A DNA stretch of 6,032 nucleotides from Cellvibrionales bacterium UBA2511 (GTDB taxonomy: Bacteria > Pseudomonadota > Gammaproteobacteria > Pseudomonadales > Porticoccaceae), in contig DDNV01000078.1 in NCBI GenBank assembly GCA_002341315.1, positions 19,100 through 25,131 on the forward strand. Direction: 5' to 3'. Made by a program: the position numbers and the translations under genes. Below the pieces are notes generated by a model. That model saw nothing but the letters and a program-made list of their open reading frames with translations. It was not told the DNA's origin and searched no databases. This document shows, in pieces, positions 1-5,696 of this stretch; the first letter of the stretch is position 1; each line of letters begins with the position of its first letter.

Positions 1-44
1 CTCTGGATAATTTCCGTTCACCACAAGCCCGGGCGATGGCCTGA
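1..44 (+). CDS. Possible C-terminal tail of an upstream gene (partial)
   Basis: In the frame beginning at position 3 the sequence reads LDNFRSPQARAMA and stops at a TGA at 42-44, only 8 bases before the TTG start of the prenyltransferase. Such tight spacing is typical of an upstream gene in the same operon. Thirteen residues are too few to assign a family, and an open frame of this length can occur by chance. No convincing start with a ribosome binding site is seen on the opposite strand here. The call is an inference from position only. Confidence 0.3.
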   Translation, partial: LDNFRSPQARAMA

Positions 45-52
45 CAGCCTGT

Positions 53-916
53 TTGAACGTTGAGCGTGTAGAGCAATTCTCTTCGGTCAGATGGTGGCAG
101 GCGCTCAACCCTGCCGTCTATCTGGTATCGATACTGCCCGGCGTTGCGGTCTGGCTGCTGGCGGAAAAGCCGCTCAGTCACAGTGCGCTAGGTTTGGCGA
201 CCCTGTCTGTAGTGCTGCTGCAACACGGTATCAACCTGCTCAATGATGCCAAGGACTGGCAGTTGGGCGCCGACACTTTCAAGTACGATTCCTGGGTGCG
301 TATCCACGACGGCAGTGTCCGCACCACTTTTTATCACGGTCTGATCAGTCTGACAGCCGGGGGTGCTCTGGGGCTGCTGGTGTTGCTGCTTGTCCAGCAG
401 TTGTGGATTCTGGTTTTTGCCCTGCCTCTTGCAGTGCTGGGGGTATTGTATAACGCCGGGCAGCGTCCGCTTTCCTACACCGCCGCCGGGGAGTGGACCA
501 CAGCGCTCTGCTATGGCCCCGGCGTGTTTGGTGGCCTGTGGTTTGTTGCGGAACAGTCGTTTGGCTGGAGCTCACTGTTGGGGATGGGCGCGTTTGCGGC
601 CTTTGCCACGGCGTTGCTGTTTTCCCACCAGCCGCCGCAGATCGAAACAGATCGGCAGGCGGGCAAACAGTGCTTTGCGGTGCGTCACGGTGCCACAGTC
701 ACCTATCACGTTTCAGCAGTGCTGCTGGCAACCACGCTGGGGTTGTTAGCGCTGGCCTTTGGGCTGGGGTCGAGAGGGTTGGCATCAACCCTCCCTTTTG
801 TGCTGGCGTCAGTTGTTGCCGTGATCTGGGTTGTGCGGGTCGGCCCCAATCCGAAGCGTATGATGCTGTCCTCCACCCTGGTATTTCTGGTGGAGGCATT
901 GATCCCGGGGTTTTAG
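53..916 (+). CDS. MenA-like UbiA-family prenyltransferase, membrane protein
   Basis: This 287-residue, very hydrophobic protein has about eight or nine predicted membrane segments and belongs to the UbiA superfamily. These enzymes transfer a polyprenyl chain from its diphosphate to an aromatic or other acceptor in the inner membrane. The first Asp-rich motif is intact (N61-L-L-N-D65-A-K-D68, then G72-A-D74) and lines up with the equivalent region of E. coli MenA. The second region reads H192-QPPQ-IETDR-QAGK205 followed by FAVRHG, matching the MenA block around DxxxDRxxGKxTxxVRxG. However, Gln196 occupies the position of the usual first Asp, and only Asp200 remains. The TTG at 53 is chosen because no ATG or GTG lies nearby, the frame is closed by TAA at 8-10, and the N-terminus then fits MenA. 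No clear Shine-Dalgarno sequence precedes it. No other menaquinone gene is in the window, so the substrate is unknown and menA is not assigned. Confidence 0.82.
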   Translation: MNVERVEQFSSVRWWQALNPAVYLVSILPGVAVWLLAEKPLSHSALGLATLSVVLLQHGINLLNDAKDWQLGADTFKYDSWVRIHDGSVRTTFYHGLISLTAGGALGLLVLLLVQQLWILVFALPLAVLGVLYNAGQRPLSYTAAGEWTTALCYGPGVFGGLWFVAEQSFGWSSLLGMGAFAAFATALLFSHQPPQIETDRQAGKQCFAVRHGATVTYHVSAVLLATTLGLLALAFGLGSRGLASTLPFVLASVVAVIWVVRVGPNPKRMMLSSTLVFLVEALIPGF

Positions 917-931
917 CGCGCCAGTATCGGT

Positions 932-2488
932 TTATTCGGCCACCTCAACAGACGAGACCTGAATGCGGTAGCGGGCGGCGTCGTTGCCATCCGTGAACGG
1001 GCCTATACTGGTTTTCATGGACACCTGCTGGCCCGGCGATAATTGTCTCGGCCCGTTCATGGTGGAGCTGCTGCCGGCAAGAAAAGCGTTGACCATTTCG
1101 GTAACCTGTAACGTCACATTGGTGACAGTGACCGGACTGTTGTTTTTAACGGTGACACGAATATAGCCATCGTCCGTCAGGGACAACTGGCTGGTGATGT
1201 ATTTGTGGGGAGCGGTGGCCAGTTCCAGTACCGCCAGCCGCGCCTGGGCTTTTTTGGCCATTTCACCGCCACCCTGGGCAGCGGACTGAAAATAATTAAT
1301 GGCGTTTTTCTGGTCGCCGTTTTCCAGTGCTATTTCACCTAGATAGTATCCGGCATAGGGTGTTGGCAGCAGTTGATAACTCTTTTCCAGATCACTGCGG
1401 GCAGCGGTTTTTTTGCCCTCCTCAAAGCGCAGCAGGCCCCGAGACAGATGGTGGCTGAAATAGTCGGGGTTTTTACCGATGGCAGTGGTAAAAGCCTGTT
1501 CGGCATTGCTCATGTTTTCCTGCATGGCCCAGGCATGGCCGCGCAATTCCCAGAAATAGCCGTCATTGGGTTGAATGGCAATGGCTTTGTCCAGTTCACT
1601 GAGAGCGGCTTTCGGGTTATCGGCACTGAGCGCTTTCATCGCCGCTTCCTGGGCCTTGTAGGCGGGTTCGTCGCGTTTGAGCTGGGCAATTTTGCGTTGG
1701 TAGAGGTCGCGATTGATGACGCCTTTGGGAAGTGTTGCGGCCTTGATGCGGTTGGCATCTACCCGCTCCTGTGAAGGGGGGTGGCTGGCGAACAGGCCGC
1801 TGAGGAAGTCCTGTTGACGACCTTCGCTCAGTTTGACGAAGGTCTCCTGCAGTTTTACGGCCCCACTGGGGTCGTATCCGGCGCGGGCCATGTATTCCAT
1901 ACCGTAGGCGTCGGATTCCAGTTCGGCACTGCGGCCGTACTTGGCCATCCAGGCAGCCGCGCCCATCTGTGCCACTTGTGAGCCCATTTCGCCGAGACCA
2001 TAGTTTGACCCGGCTACACCGACAGCGGCGGCACCGATACTCAGCAGGGTGCCACGGGTCATCTGTGCGGCGCTGTGCCGGGCGGCGGCGTGGACAATTT
2101 CGTGGGCCAGCACGGCGGCCAGTTGGGATTCATCCTCCAGCTGCACGAGCAGTCCGCGATTGATGGCGATCTTGCCACCGGGCAAGGCCCAGGCATTGGG
2201 CACCGAGTTGTTCAGTACCACAAATTCGTAGGGCAGGTCGGGACGATCACTGACGGCGGCCAGTTTTTTCCCCACACCGCTGACATAGGCCTGTACTTCC
2301 GGATCAATGATGTAGCGGCCTCCCTGGGATTGCTGGGACGGGGCATAGTTGCTGGCACCTATCGCCACTTCCTGCTCTGCCGACATCAACGAGAACTCGC
2401 TTTTGCCAGTGACGGGGTTGACCGAACAGCCGCTGAGTGACACCAGTATCAATAGCGTGGAAAAGAACAGTGGGACGACCCGGGACAT
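932..2488 (-). CDS. BepA/YfgC-like M48 metalloprotease lipoprotein with TPR repeats
   Basis: This 518-residue protein is a predicted periplasmic, lipid-anchored zinc protease. A lipoprotein signal peptide (residues 1-20) ends in a lipobox L-S-G-C21. Ser22 after the cysteine favours outer-membrane sorting. The M48 domain carries H129-E-I-V-H133, with the third zinc ligand probably E189 in ELESDAYG, and the conserved SHPPSQER segment at 235-242. About four TPR-like repeats follow (roughly 277-410). A further beta-rich segment (about 430-518, with IRVTVKNNSPVTVTNVTL) goes beyond the protease-TPR plan of BepA. BepA degrades or helps assemble outer-membrane proteins such as LptD, and a similar quality-control role is inferred here. 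The ATG at 2488 is preferred over an in-frame ATG at 2557: it has AGGAG five bases upstream and starts directly on the signal peptide. The gene converges on the prenyltransferase with a 15-bp gap and diverges from yaaA. Confidence 0.93.
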   Translation of the reverse strand: MSRVVPLFFSTLLILVSLSGCSVNPVTGKSEFSLMSAEQEVAIGASNYAPSQQSQGGRYIIDPEVQAYVSGVGKKLAAVSDRPDLPYEFVVLNNSVPNAWALPGGKIAINRGLLVQLEDESQLAAVLAHEIVHAAARHSAAQMTRGTLLSIGAAAVGVAGSNYGLGEMGSQVAQMGAAAWMAKYGRSAELESDAYGMEYMARAGYDPSGAVKLQETFVKLSEGRQQDFLSGLFASHPPSQERVDANRIKAATLPKGVINRDLYQRKIAQLKRDEPAYKAQEAAMKALSADNPKAALSELDKAIAIQPNDGYFWELRGHAWAMQENMSNAEQAFTTAIGKNPDYFSHHLSRGLLRFEEGKKTAARSDLEKSYQLLPTPYAGYYLGEIALENGDQKNAINYFQSAAQGGGEMAKKAQARLAVLELATAPHKYITSQLSLTDDGYIRVTVKNNSPVTVTNVTLQVTEMVNAFLAGSSSTMNGPRQLSPGQQVSMKTSIGPFTDGNDAARYRIQVSSVEVAE

Positions 2489-2493
2489 GAATT

Positions 2494-2498
2494 CTCCT
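2494..2498 (-). promoter_or_regulatory. Ribosome binding site of the M48 protease, deciding its start
   Basis: On the minus strand AGGAG is followed by AATTC and then ATG at 2488. This is a near-ideal Shine-Dalgarno sequence. It supports the start that places the lipoprotein signal peptide at the N-terminus, rather than the longer reading from 2557. Confidence 0.85.
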
Positions 2499-2500
2499 GA

Positions 2501-2529
2501 CGAACAGATTGCGATCAACGCAGTATAAT
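2501..2529 (+). promoter_or_regulatory. Predicted sigma70-type promoter for yaaA
   Basis: A perfect TATAAT -10 box lies at 2524-2529. The best-spaced -35 candidate is CGAACA at 2501-2506 (17-bp spacer), which matches TTGACA only in its last three bases. Transcription would begin near 2536, about 36 bases before the yaaA ATG. The weak -35 suggests either low basal activity or help from an activator. In E. coli yaaA belongs to the OxyR regulon, but no convincing OxyR site could be read by eye here. Confidence 0.5.
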
Positions 2530-2549
2530 AGACCATGGTAACCTGTAAT
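2522..2549 (-). promoter_or_regulatory. Predicted sigma70-type promoter for the M48 protease
   Basis: On the minus strand TATACT (2527-2522) is a five-of-six match to the -10 consensus. ATTACA (2549-2544) is a four-of-six match to the -35 consensus, with a 16-bp spacer. Transcription would start near 2515 and run into the AGGAG ribosome binding site. This -10 box shares bases with the opposite-facing yaaA -10 box. Confidence 0.42.
2532..2543. promoter_or_regulatory. Small palindromic element, possible operator
   Basis: ACCATGGT (2532-2539) is a perfect 8-bp palindrome and runs directly into the overlapping inverted repeat GGTAACC (2537-2543). The three alternating ACC/GGT half-sites lie in the spacer of the predicted protease promoter and around the predicted yaaA transcription start. 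A bound protein there could affect both genes. No known regulator motif is recognised, and elements this short also arise by chance. Confidence 0.2.
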
Positions 2550-2571
2550 GATTTCATACATTGGATAAACC

Positions 2572-3357
2572 ATGCTGACTGTTATTTCCCCCGCCAAGAC
2601 CCTGGATTATGAAACGCCCTCGACCACAGCGGACTATACGATGCCCGCCTATCTGGAAGATTCAACGGCGCTGATCGACGAGTTGCGGCAGCTTTCGCCA
2701 CCACAGGTGTCGGAGTTGATGGGAATCAGTGCCAAGCTGGGTGATCTGAACTTTGGCCGCTATCTCAACTGGCAGCCGACATTCACGACCAGCAATGCAA
2801 AACAGGCGCTGCTGGCCTTCAAGGGGGATGTTTACACCGGACTGGCGGCCGAGAGTCTTTCGGAGACCGACCTGCAGTGGGCGCAGCAGCATCTGCGGAT
2901 TTTGTCGGGGCTCTACGGTCTGTTGCGGCCACTGGATCTGATGCAACCCTACCGGCTGGAAATGGGAACCCGTCTGACCAATCCGCGCGGTGCCGACCTC
3001 TATCAGTTCTGGGGCAGAAAAATTACCGATGGCTTGAATGCTGAACTGGCGGCGATGTCGCGACCAGTGTTGCTGAATCTGGCCTCCAACGAATATTTCA
3101 GGGCTGTGCAACCCAGGTTGCTGAATGCCGACATCGTCACGCCGGTATTCAAGGACTGGAAAAACGGCAAATACAAAATTATCAGTTTTTACGCCAAAAA
3201 AGCCCGTGGGCTGATGAGCCGCTACCTGATTCAACAGCGTATTGATGACCCCGAGGGCATCAAGGCATTTGATCTCGGTGGCTATGCGTTTCAGTCCGCG
3301 ATGTCCTCGGCGCGGGAATGGGTTTTCACTCGGGACGTGGCGGAGCAGGAGGGATGA
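2572..3357 (+). CDS. yaaA: Peroxide stress protein YaaA (DUF328/UPF0246)
   Basis: This 261-residue protein is close to E. coli YaaA in length and sequence along almost all of its length. Landmarks are the N-terminal [12 protein letters not shown] (5-16), [20 protein letters not shown] (67-86), the [20 protein letters not shown] block (111-130), LYQFWG (143-148), LASNEYF (170-176) and [15 protein letters not shown] (204-218). In E. coli, YaaA is induced by hydrogen peroxide and limits Fenton-type damage by lowering available iron. It has a distinctive fold and has been reported to bind DNA. It is a cytoplasmic protein. The ATG at 2572 gives the family N-terminus. The Shine-Dalgarno sequence is weak (GGA at 2563-2565). 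The gene overlaps the downstream methyltransferase by one base, so the two are probably co-transcribed. Confidence 0.96.
   Translation: MLTVISPAKTLDYETPSTTADYTMPAYLEDSTALIDELRQLSPPQVSELMGISAKLGDLNFGRYLNWQPTFTTSNAKQALLAFKGDVYTGLAAESLSETDLQWAQQHLRILSGLYGLLRPLDLMQPYRLEMGTRLTNPRGADLYQFWGRKITDGLNAELAAMSRPVLLNLASNEYFRAVQPRLLNADIVTPVFKDWKNGKYKIISFYAKKARGLMSRYLIQQRIDDPEGIKAFDLGGYAFQSAMSSAREWVFTRDVAEQEG
3347..3352 (+). promoter_or_regulatory. Ribosome binding site of the DUF938 gene, inside the yaaA end
   Basis: AGGAGG, a full Shine-Dalgarno core, lies within the last codons of yaaA. Two adjacent ATGs follow, at 3354 and 3357. Only the second has workable spacing (4 bases; the first has 1), so 3357 is preferred. 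That gives a TGATG stop/start overlap, a usual sign of translational coupling. Confidence 0.75.
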
Positions 3358-3950
3358 TGGCGAAACCTTTTTCTCAGGCCTGCGAAAATAACCGGCAGCC
3401 GATTTTTCAGGTGCTACAGGCGGTGCTGGCATCTTCTCGTCACGTACTTGAGCTGGGTAGTGGCACCGGTCAGCACGCTGTGTACTTTGCCCCCCAATTG
3501 CCTCACTTGATCTGGCAAACCTCCGACCTGGCAGTGAACCACGAGGCTATCAACAGCTGGATTGATGAGCATCCAGCCGAAAACCTGCGCCGTCCGCTGG
3601 TGTTGGACGTAGATCAGCAACCCTGGCCGGTGACTGGTGCCGATGCGGTCTTTACCGCCAACACCTGCCACATCATGTCCTGGCAATCGGTGATTGGGCT
3701 GTTTGCCGGGCTGGAAAAGCTGCTGCAGCCGGGTGCACATGTGGTGATTTACGGGCCTTTTAACTATGGCGGTGAATTTACCAGTGACAGCAATGCCCGC
3801 TTTGATCAGATGCTAAAGCAGAATGCCCCATACCGGGGAATCCGTGATTTCGAAGCGATTAATGGTTTGGCCGATGAGGCCGGGCTGACATTGCTGGACG
3901 ATCATGCCATGCCGGCAAATAACCGTCTGCTGGTCTGGCAGCGGAGGTAG
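3357..3950 (+). CDS. DUF938 (METTL26-like) SAM-dependent methyltransferase
   Basis: This 197-residue cytoplasmic protein is a class I methyltransferase of the DUF938/UPF0585 family, which includes human METTL26. The family N-terminus KPFSQACENNRQPI (3-16) is followed by the S-adenosylmethionine-binding motif I, LELGSGTGQH (31-40). An acidic motif II follows at the end of the second strand (TSD57). Further marks are LDVDQ (83-87), TANTCHIMSW (100-109) and YGPFNYGGEFTSDSNARFD (132-150). The substrate of the family is not established. Reading could begin at the ATG at 3354, adding one residue. The much longer reading from 3318 would lie inside yaaA, lacks the strong ribosome binding site and adds residues absent from the family. 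The gene is the second of a two-gene unit with yaaA and is convergent with the SYLF gene. Confidence 0.92.
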   Translation: MAKPFSQACENNRQPIFQVLQAVLASSRHVLELGSGTGQHAVYFAPQLPHLIWQTSDLAVNHEAINSWIDEHPAENLRRPLVLDVDQQPWPVTGADAVFTANTCHIMSWQSVIGLFAGLEKLLQPGAHVVIYGPFNYGGEFTSDSNARFDQMLKQNAPYRGIRDFEAINGLADEAGLTLLDDHAMPANNRLLVWQRR

Positions 3951-3953
3951 GCG

Positions 3954-3967
3954 TCGGAAGATTCCGA
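3954..3967. terminator. Short inverted repeat between convergent genes, weak terminator candidate
   Basis: TCGGAA-GA-TTCCGA is a perfect inverted repeat filling most of the 18-bp gap between the two convergent stop codons. It could form a hairpin of about five base pairs with a four-base loop in RNA from either strand. There is no T-run on either side, so it does not look like a standard intrinsic terminator. Confidence 0.25.
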
Positions 3968-3968
3968 A

Positions 3969-4508
3969 TCAACGGGGCTGAATGGGTGTTATTTTCGCCC
4001 CTTCGATGGTCAGGTTGTACATCAATCCCTTGTTGGAGAAGACGAAGCCGATAATCGGTTGCTGGAACGTTTTAGTATCAATTTCTTCCCCGGCACCGAA
4101 GTTGGCAATGGCGACGCTGCCGTCAACACCGGCTTCCCAGCCCTGACTGCTGCGAAATTTTCGTAAGGCGTCATCGGTCATGAAAAGGATGACCTGGGAT
4201 TTTTTCTGAACGCCCAGTTGCAGCCCCAGTGATGCCGAGGCAATGTTGTAATATCCCACGGTATTGCCGCTAATTCGCAAAGCGCCTTCACCATATTCCC
4301 CGCCGACCCAGAAACCGGCCTTGTAGATTTTCGGGAAAATTAACATGCCTTTGGCGCGGGAGGCCAGTTCGCGTCCCGCAGAGGATTGTTTGTAAAAATC
4401 GGCCAGGGTTTCCTGCACAAACAGGTCGATTTCCAGTTTGCTGGATGCCTGACTGGCAGCGGGTAGTAACAGCAGACTGAAGACCAGTAACCAGACAGGG
4501 GTTTTCAC
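3969..4508 (-). CDS. Secreted SYLF/YSC84-domain lipid-binding protein
   Basis: This 179-residue protein starts with a signal peptide (hydrophobic core VWLLVFSLLLLP, 5-16). Cleavage probably falls after ASQA at 18-21, which would place the mature protein in the periplasm. The rest is a SYLF (YSC84-like) domain, with marks such as SRAKGMLIFPKIYKAGFWVGGE split over 50-71, GYYNIASASLGLQLGVQKKS (85-104), VILFMTD (106-112), DGSVAIANFGAGEEID (129-144) and FSNKGLMYNLTIEGAKI (157-173). Eukaryotic relatives bind phosphoinositides and actin. The bacterial forms are mostly uncharacterised and are assumed to touch membrane lipids. The start is a GTG at 4508 with GGAGGA eight bases upstream. The gene begins 33 bp after the FemAB-like gene, with no promoter seen in that gap, so it is probably in the same transcript. 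Confidence 0.92.
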   Translation of the reverse strand: MKTPVWLLVFSLLLLPAASQASSKLEIDLFVQETLADFYKQSSAGRELASRAKGMLIFPKIYKAGFWVGGEYGEGALRISGNTVGYYNIASASLGLQLGVQKKSQVILFMTDDALRKFRSSQGWEAGVDGSVAIANFGAGEEIDTKTFQQPIIGFVFSNKGLMYNLTIEGAKITPIQPR

Positions 4509-4516
4509 GAATAGAG

Positions 4517-4522
4517 TCCTCC
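4517..4522 (-). promoter_or_regulatory. Ribosome binding site supporting the GTG start of the SYLF gene
   Basis: On the minus strand GGAGGA is followed by eight bases and then GTG at 4508. This strong site, together with a complete signal peptide directly after the GTG, fixes the non-ATG start. Confidence 0.75.
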
Positions 4523-4541
4523 ACGGGGAAGCAGGGCGAGT

Positions 4542-5684
4542 TTATTGGTCTGCGGATTTATATGGTAACTGTCGCCGGGCTTCCTGAATATAGTTAAGTA
4601 CGTATTGACGCTCTTCCTTCAGAAACCGATCAATGGCATAGGCAAAGTCGGGATGCCTGATCCAGTGGACAGAACAATTTTCAGTGGGTTCGAAACCCCG
4701 TTTGATTTTGTGCTCACCCTGGGCCCCGGCATCGAACGTGCCCAATCCGCGCTCAATGGCAAATTCGATACCCTGATAGTAGCAAAGTTCAAAATGCAGG
4801 AAGTCATACTCGCGAGTGCATCCCCAGTAACGACCATAGAGGTTTTTCTGATCGTGGAAGAACAGGGCGGCGGCGACTTTTTCGTCCCCCTCCATAGCGA
4901 CGACCATCATCACCTGATCGAACATGGTTTGACCCAGTTGCTGGAAGAAGGCCTGGGTCAGATAGCCGCTGTTGCCGCTGTGCTTGAGGTAGGTGCGGTG
5001 ATAGAGCACGAAGAAGAATTCCCACCAGTCGGCACTGATCTGCGCACCGGTGAGTCGTTCGACAAGTAGGCCTGCACGCCTGAGGGAGTGTCGCTCCCGG
5101 TTGATGTTCTTGCGCTTTCTTGAGGAGAACGTGCCGGTAAAATCGGTGAAATCACGATAATCTCGGTTTTTCCAGAGATACTGTACGCCGCTGCGCAGCA
5201 TTCCCCCAGCCGTTTGCAGCGCGTCCGACAATGTCGCCTGGGGAAACAGCAAATGCCAGCCGGTGGCGCCCTGCTGCCCCGCCAGTTGCTGGATCGCCGT
5301 CAGCAGTATTGGGCTGATATCGCTCAGACTGATACCGGGCAACAGTCCGAGGCGCGGCCCGCACGCCGGCGTGAATGGCACCGCGCTGAGCAGCTTCGGG
5401 TAATAGTCGAGGCGGCGCCCGTGGTAGGCCTCCGCCCAGGCCCAATCGAATACGTATTCGCCCCGCGAGTGTGTTTTACGGTAGAGCGGAAGTGCGGCAA
5501 CGGTGACCTCGTCCTGGCTCAGCAACAGGTGTTGTGGGTGCCAGCCCGTCTGGGTACAGGCGCTGCCAGAGTGTTCCAGCAGAGAGAGAAAGCGGTGCTG
5601 TAAAAAAGGGTAGTCACTGTCGAACAGCGTATCCCAGTCCCGGGCGTCACACTGGTCAATGCTGTCGAGAACACGTATGTCCAA
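4542..5684 (-). CDS. FemAB-like/DUF482 GNAT-fold acyltransferase family protein
   Basis: This 380-residue protein matches the DUF482 family (Pfam 'peptidoglycan biosynthesis/recognition', FemAB-like), which is built on GNAT-type folds. Family marks seen are the N-terminal W-D-x-L region and PFLQHRFLSLLEHSG (26-40), the Y78-x-F-D-W-A-WAEAY segment, RKRKNINRER (189-198) and GRYWGC (284-289). The C-terminal signature runs from FELCYYQGIEFAIERG (298-313) into FDAGAQGEHKIKRGFEP (317-333). FemAB proteins add amino acids to peptidoglycan cross-bridges from aminoacyl-tRNA. The DUF482 branch has no firmly assigned reaction, so acyl or aminoacyl transfer is inferred. No signal peptide is seen, so the protein should be cytoplasmic. 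The start is TTG at 5684, with GAGAGG six bases upstream and no alternative ATG near the N-terminus. It begins 10 bp after the tas stop. Confidence 0.9.
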   Translation of the reverse strand: MDIRVLDSIDQCDARDWDTLFDSDYPFLQHRFLSLLEHSGSACTQTGWHPQHLLLSQDEVTVAALPLYRKTHSRGEYVFDWAWAEAYHGRRLDYYPKLLSAVPFTPACGPRLGLLPGISLSDISPILLTAIQQLAGQQGATGWHLLFPQATLSDALQTAGGMLRSGVQYLWKNRDYRDFTDFTGTFSSRKRKNINRERHSLRRAGLLVERLTGAQISADWWEFFFVLYHRTYLKHSGNSGYLTQAFFQQLGQTMFDQVMMVVAMEGDEKVAAALFFHDQKNLYGRYWGCTREYDFLHFELCYYQGIEFAIERGLGTFDAGAQGEHKIKRGFEPTENCSVHWIRHPDFAYAIDRFLKEERQYVLNYIQEARRQLPYKSADQ

Positions 5685-5690
5685 TGTCTG

Positions 5691-5696
5691 CCTCTC
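5691..5696 (-). promoter_or_regulatory. Ribosome binding site of the FemAB-like gene, overlapping the tas stop
   Basis: GAGAGG on the minus strand shares bases with the tas TGA stop (5697-5695) and lies six bases before the TTG start at 5684. A ribosome ending on tas would be positioned to reinitiate here, which may compensate for the weak start codon. Confidence 0.6.

Noticed and set aside
493..996. A 167-codon plus-strand frame overlapping the prenyltransferase and running into the protease gene
   Set aside because: It is a shifted-frame shadow of the prenyltransferase gene, rich in Cys, Arg and Gly, and crosses the convergent gene boundary. It resembles no known protein.
1373..2440. Several plus-strand frames antisense to the M48 protease gene (1373-1774, 2075-2440 and others)
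   Set aside because: All lie opposite the protease domains, whose motifs and reading frame are intact. No starts with ribosome binding sites were seen.
2489..2557. A longer N-terminus for the M48 protease, starting at 2557
   Set aside because: It would bury the lipoprotein signal peptide, run through the predicted promoter and lose the strong AGGAG site in front of the ATG at 2488.
2521..2571. An OxyR binding site upstream of yaaA
   Set aside because: An ATAG tetranucleotide occurs next to the -10 box, but the spaced repeats of the ATAG-N7-CTAT type expected for OxyR are not present.
3318..3356. A longer DUF938 protein starting at 3318
   Set aside because: The extra Gly-rich residues are the yaaA end read in another frame. 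The family N-terminus and the AGGAGG site both point to 3357 or 3354.
2662..3432. A 256-codon open frame on the minus strand opposite yaaA and the start of the DUF938 gene
   Set aside because: It lies antisense to a confidently recognised conserved gene, has no ribosome binding site or family resemblance, and long antisense frames are common in GC-rich coding DNA.
4605..5069. A 154-codon plus-strand frame antisense to the FemAB-like gene
   Set aside because: It is the mirror of a well-supported coding frame with the DUF482 signature, has no ribosome binding site and shows no recognisable domain.
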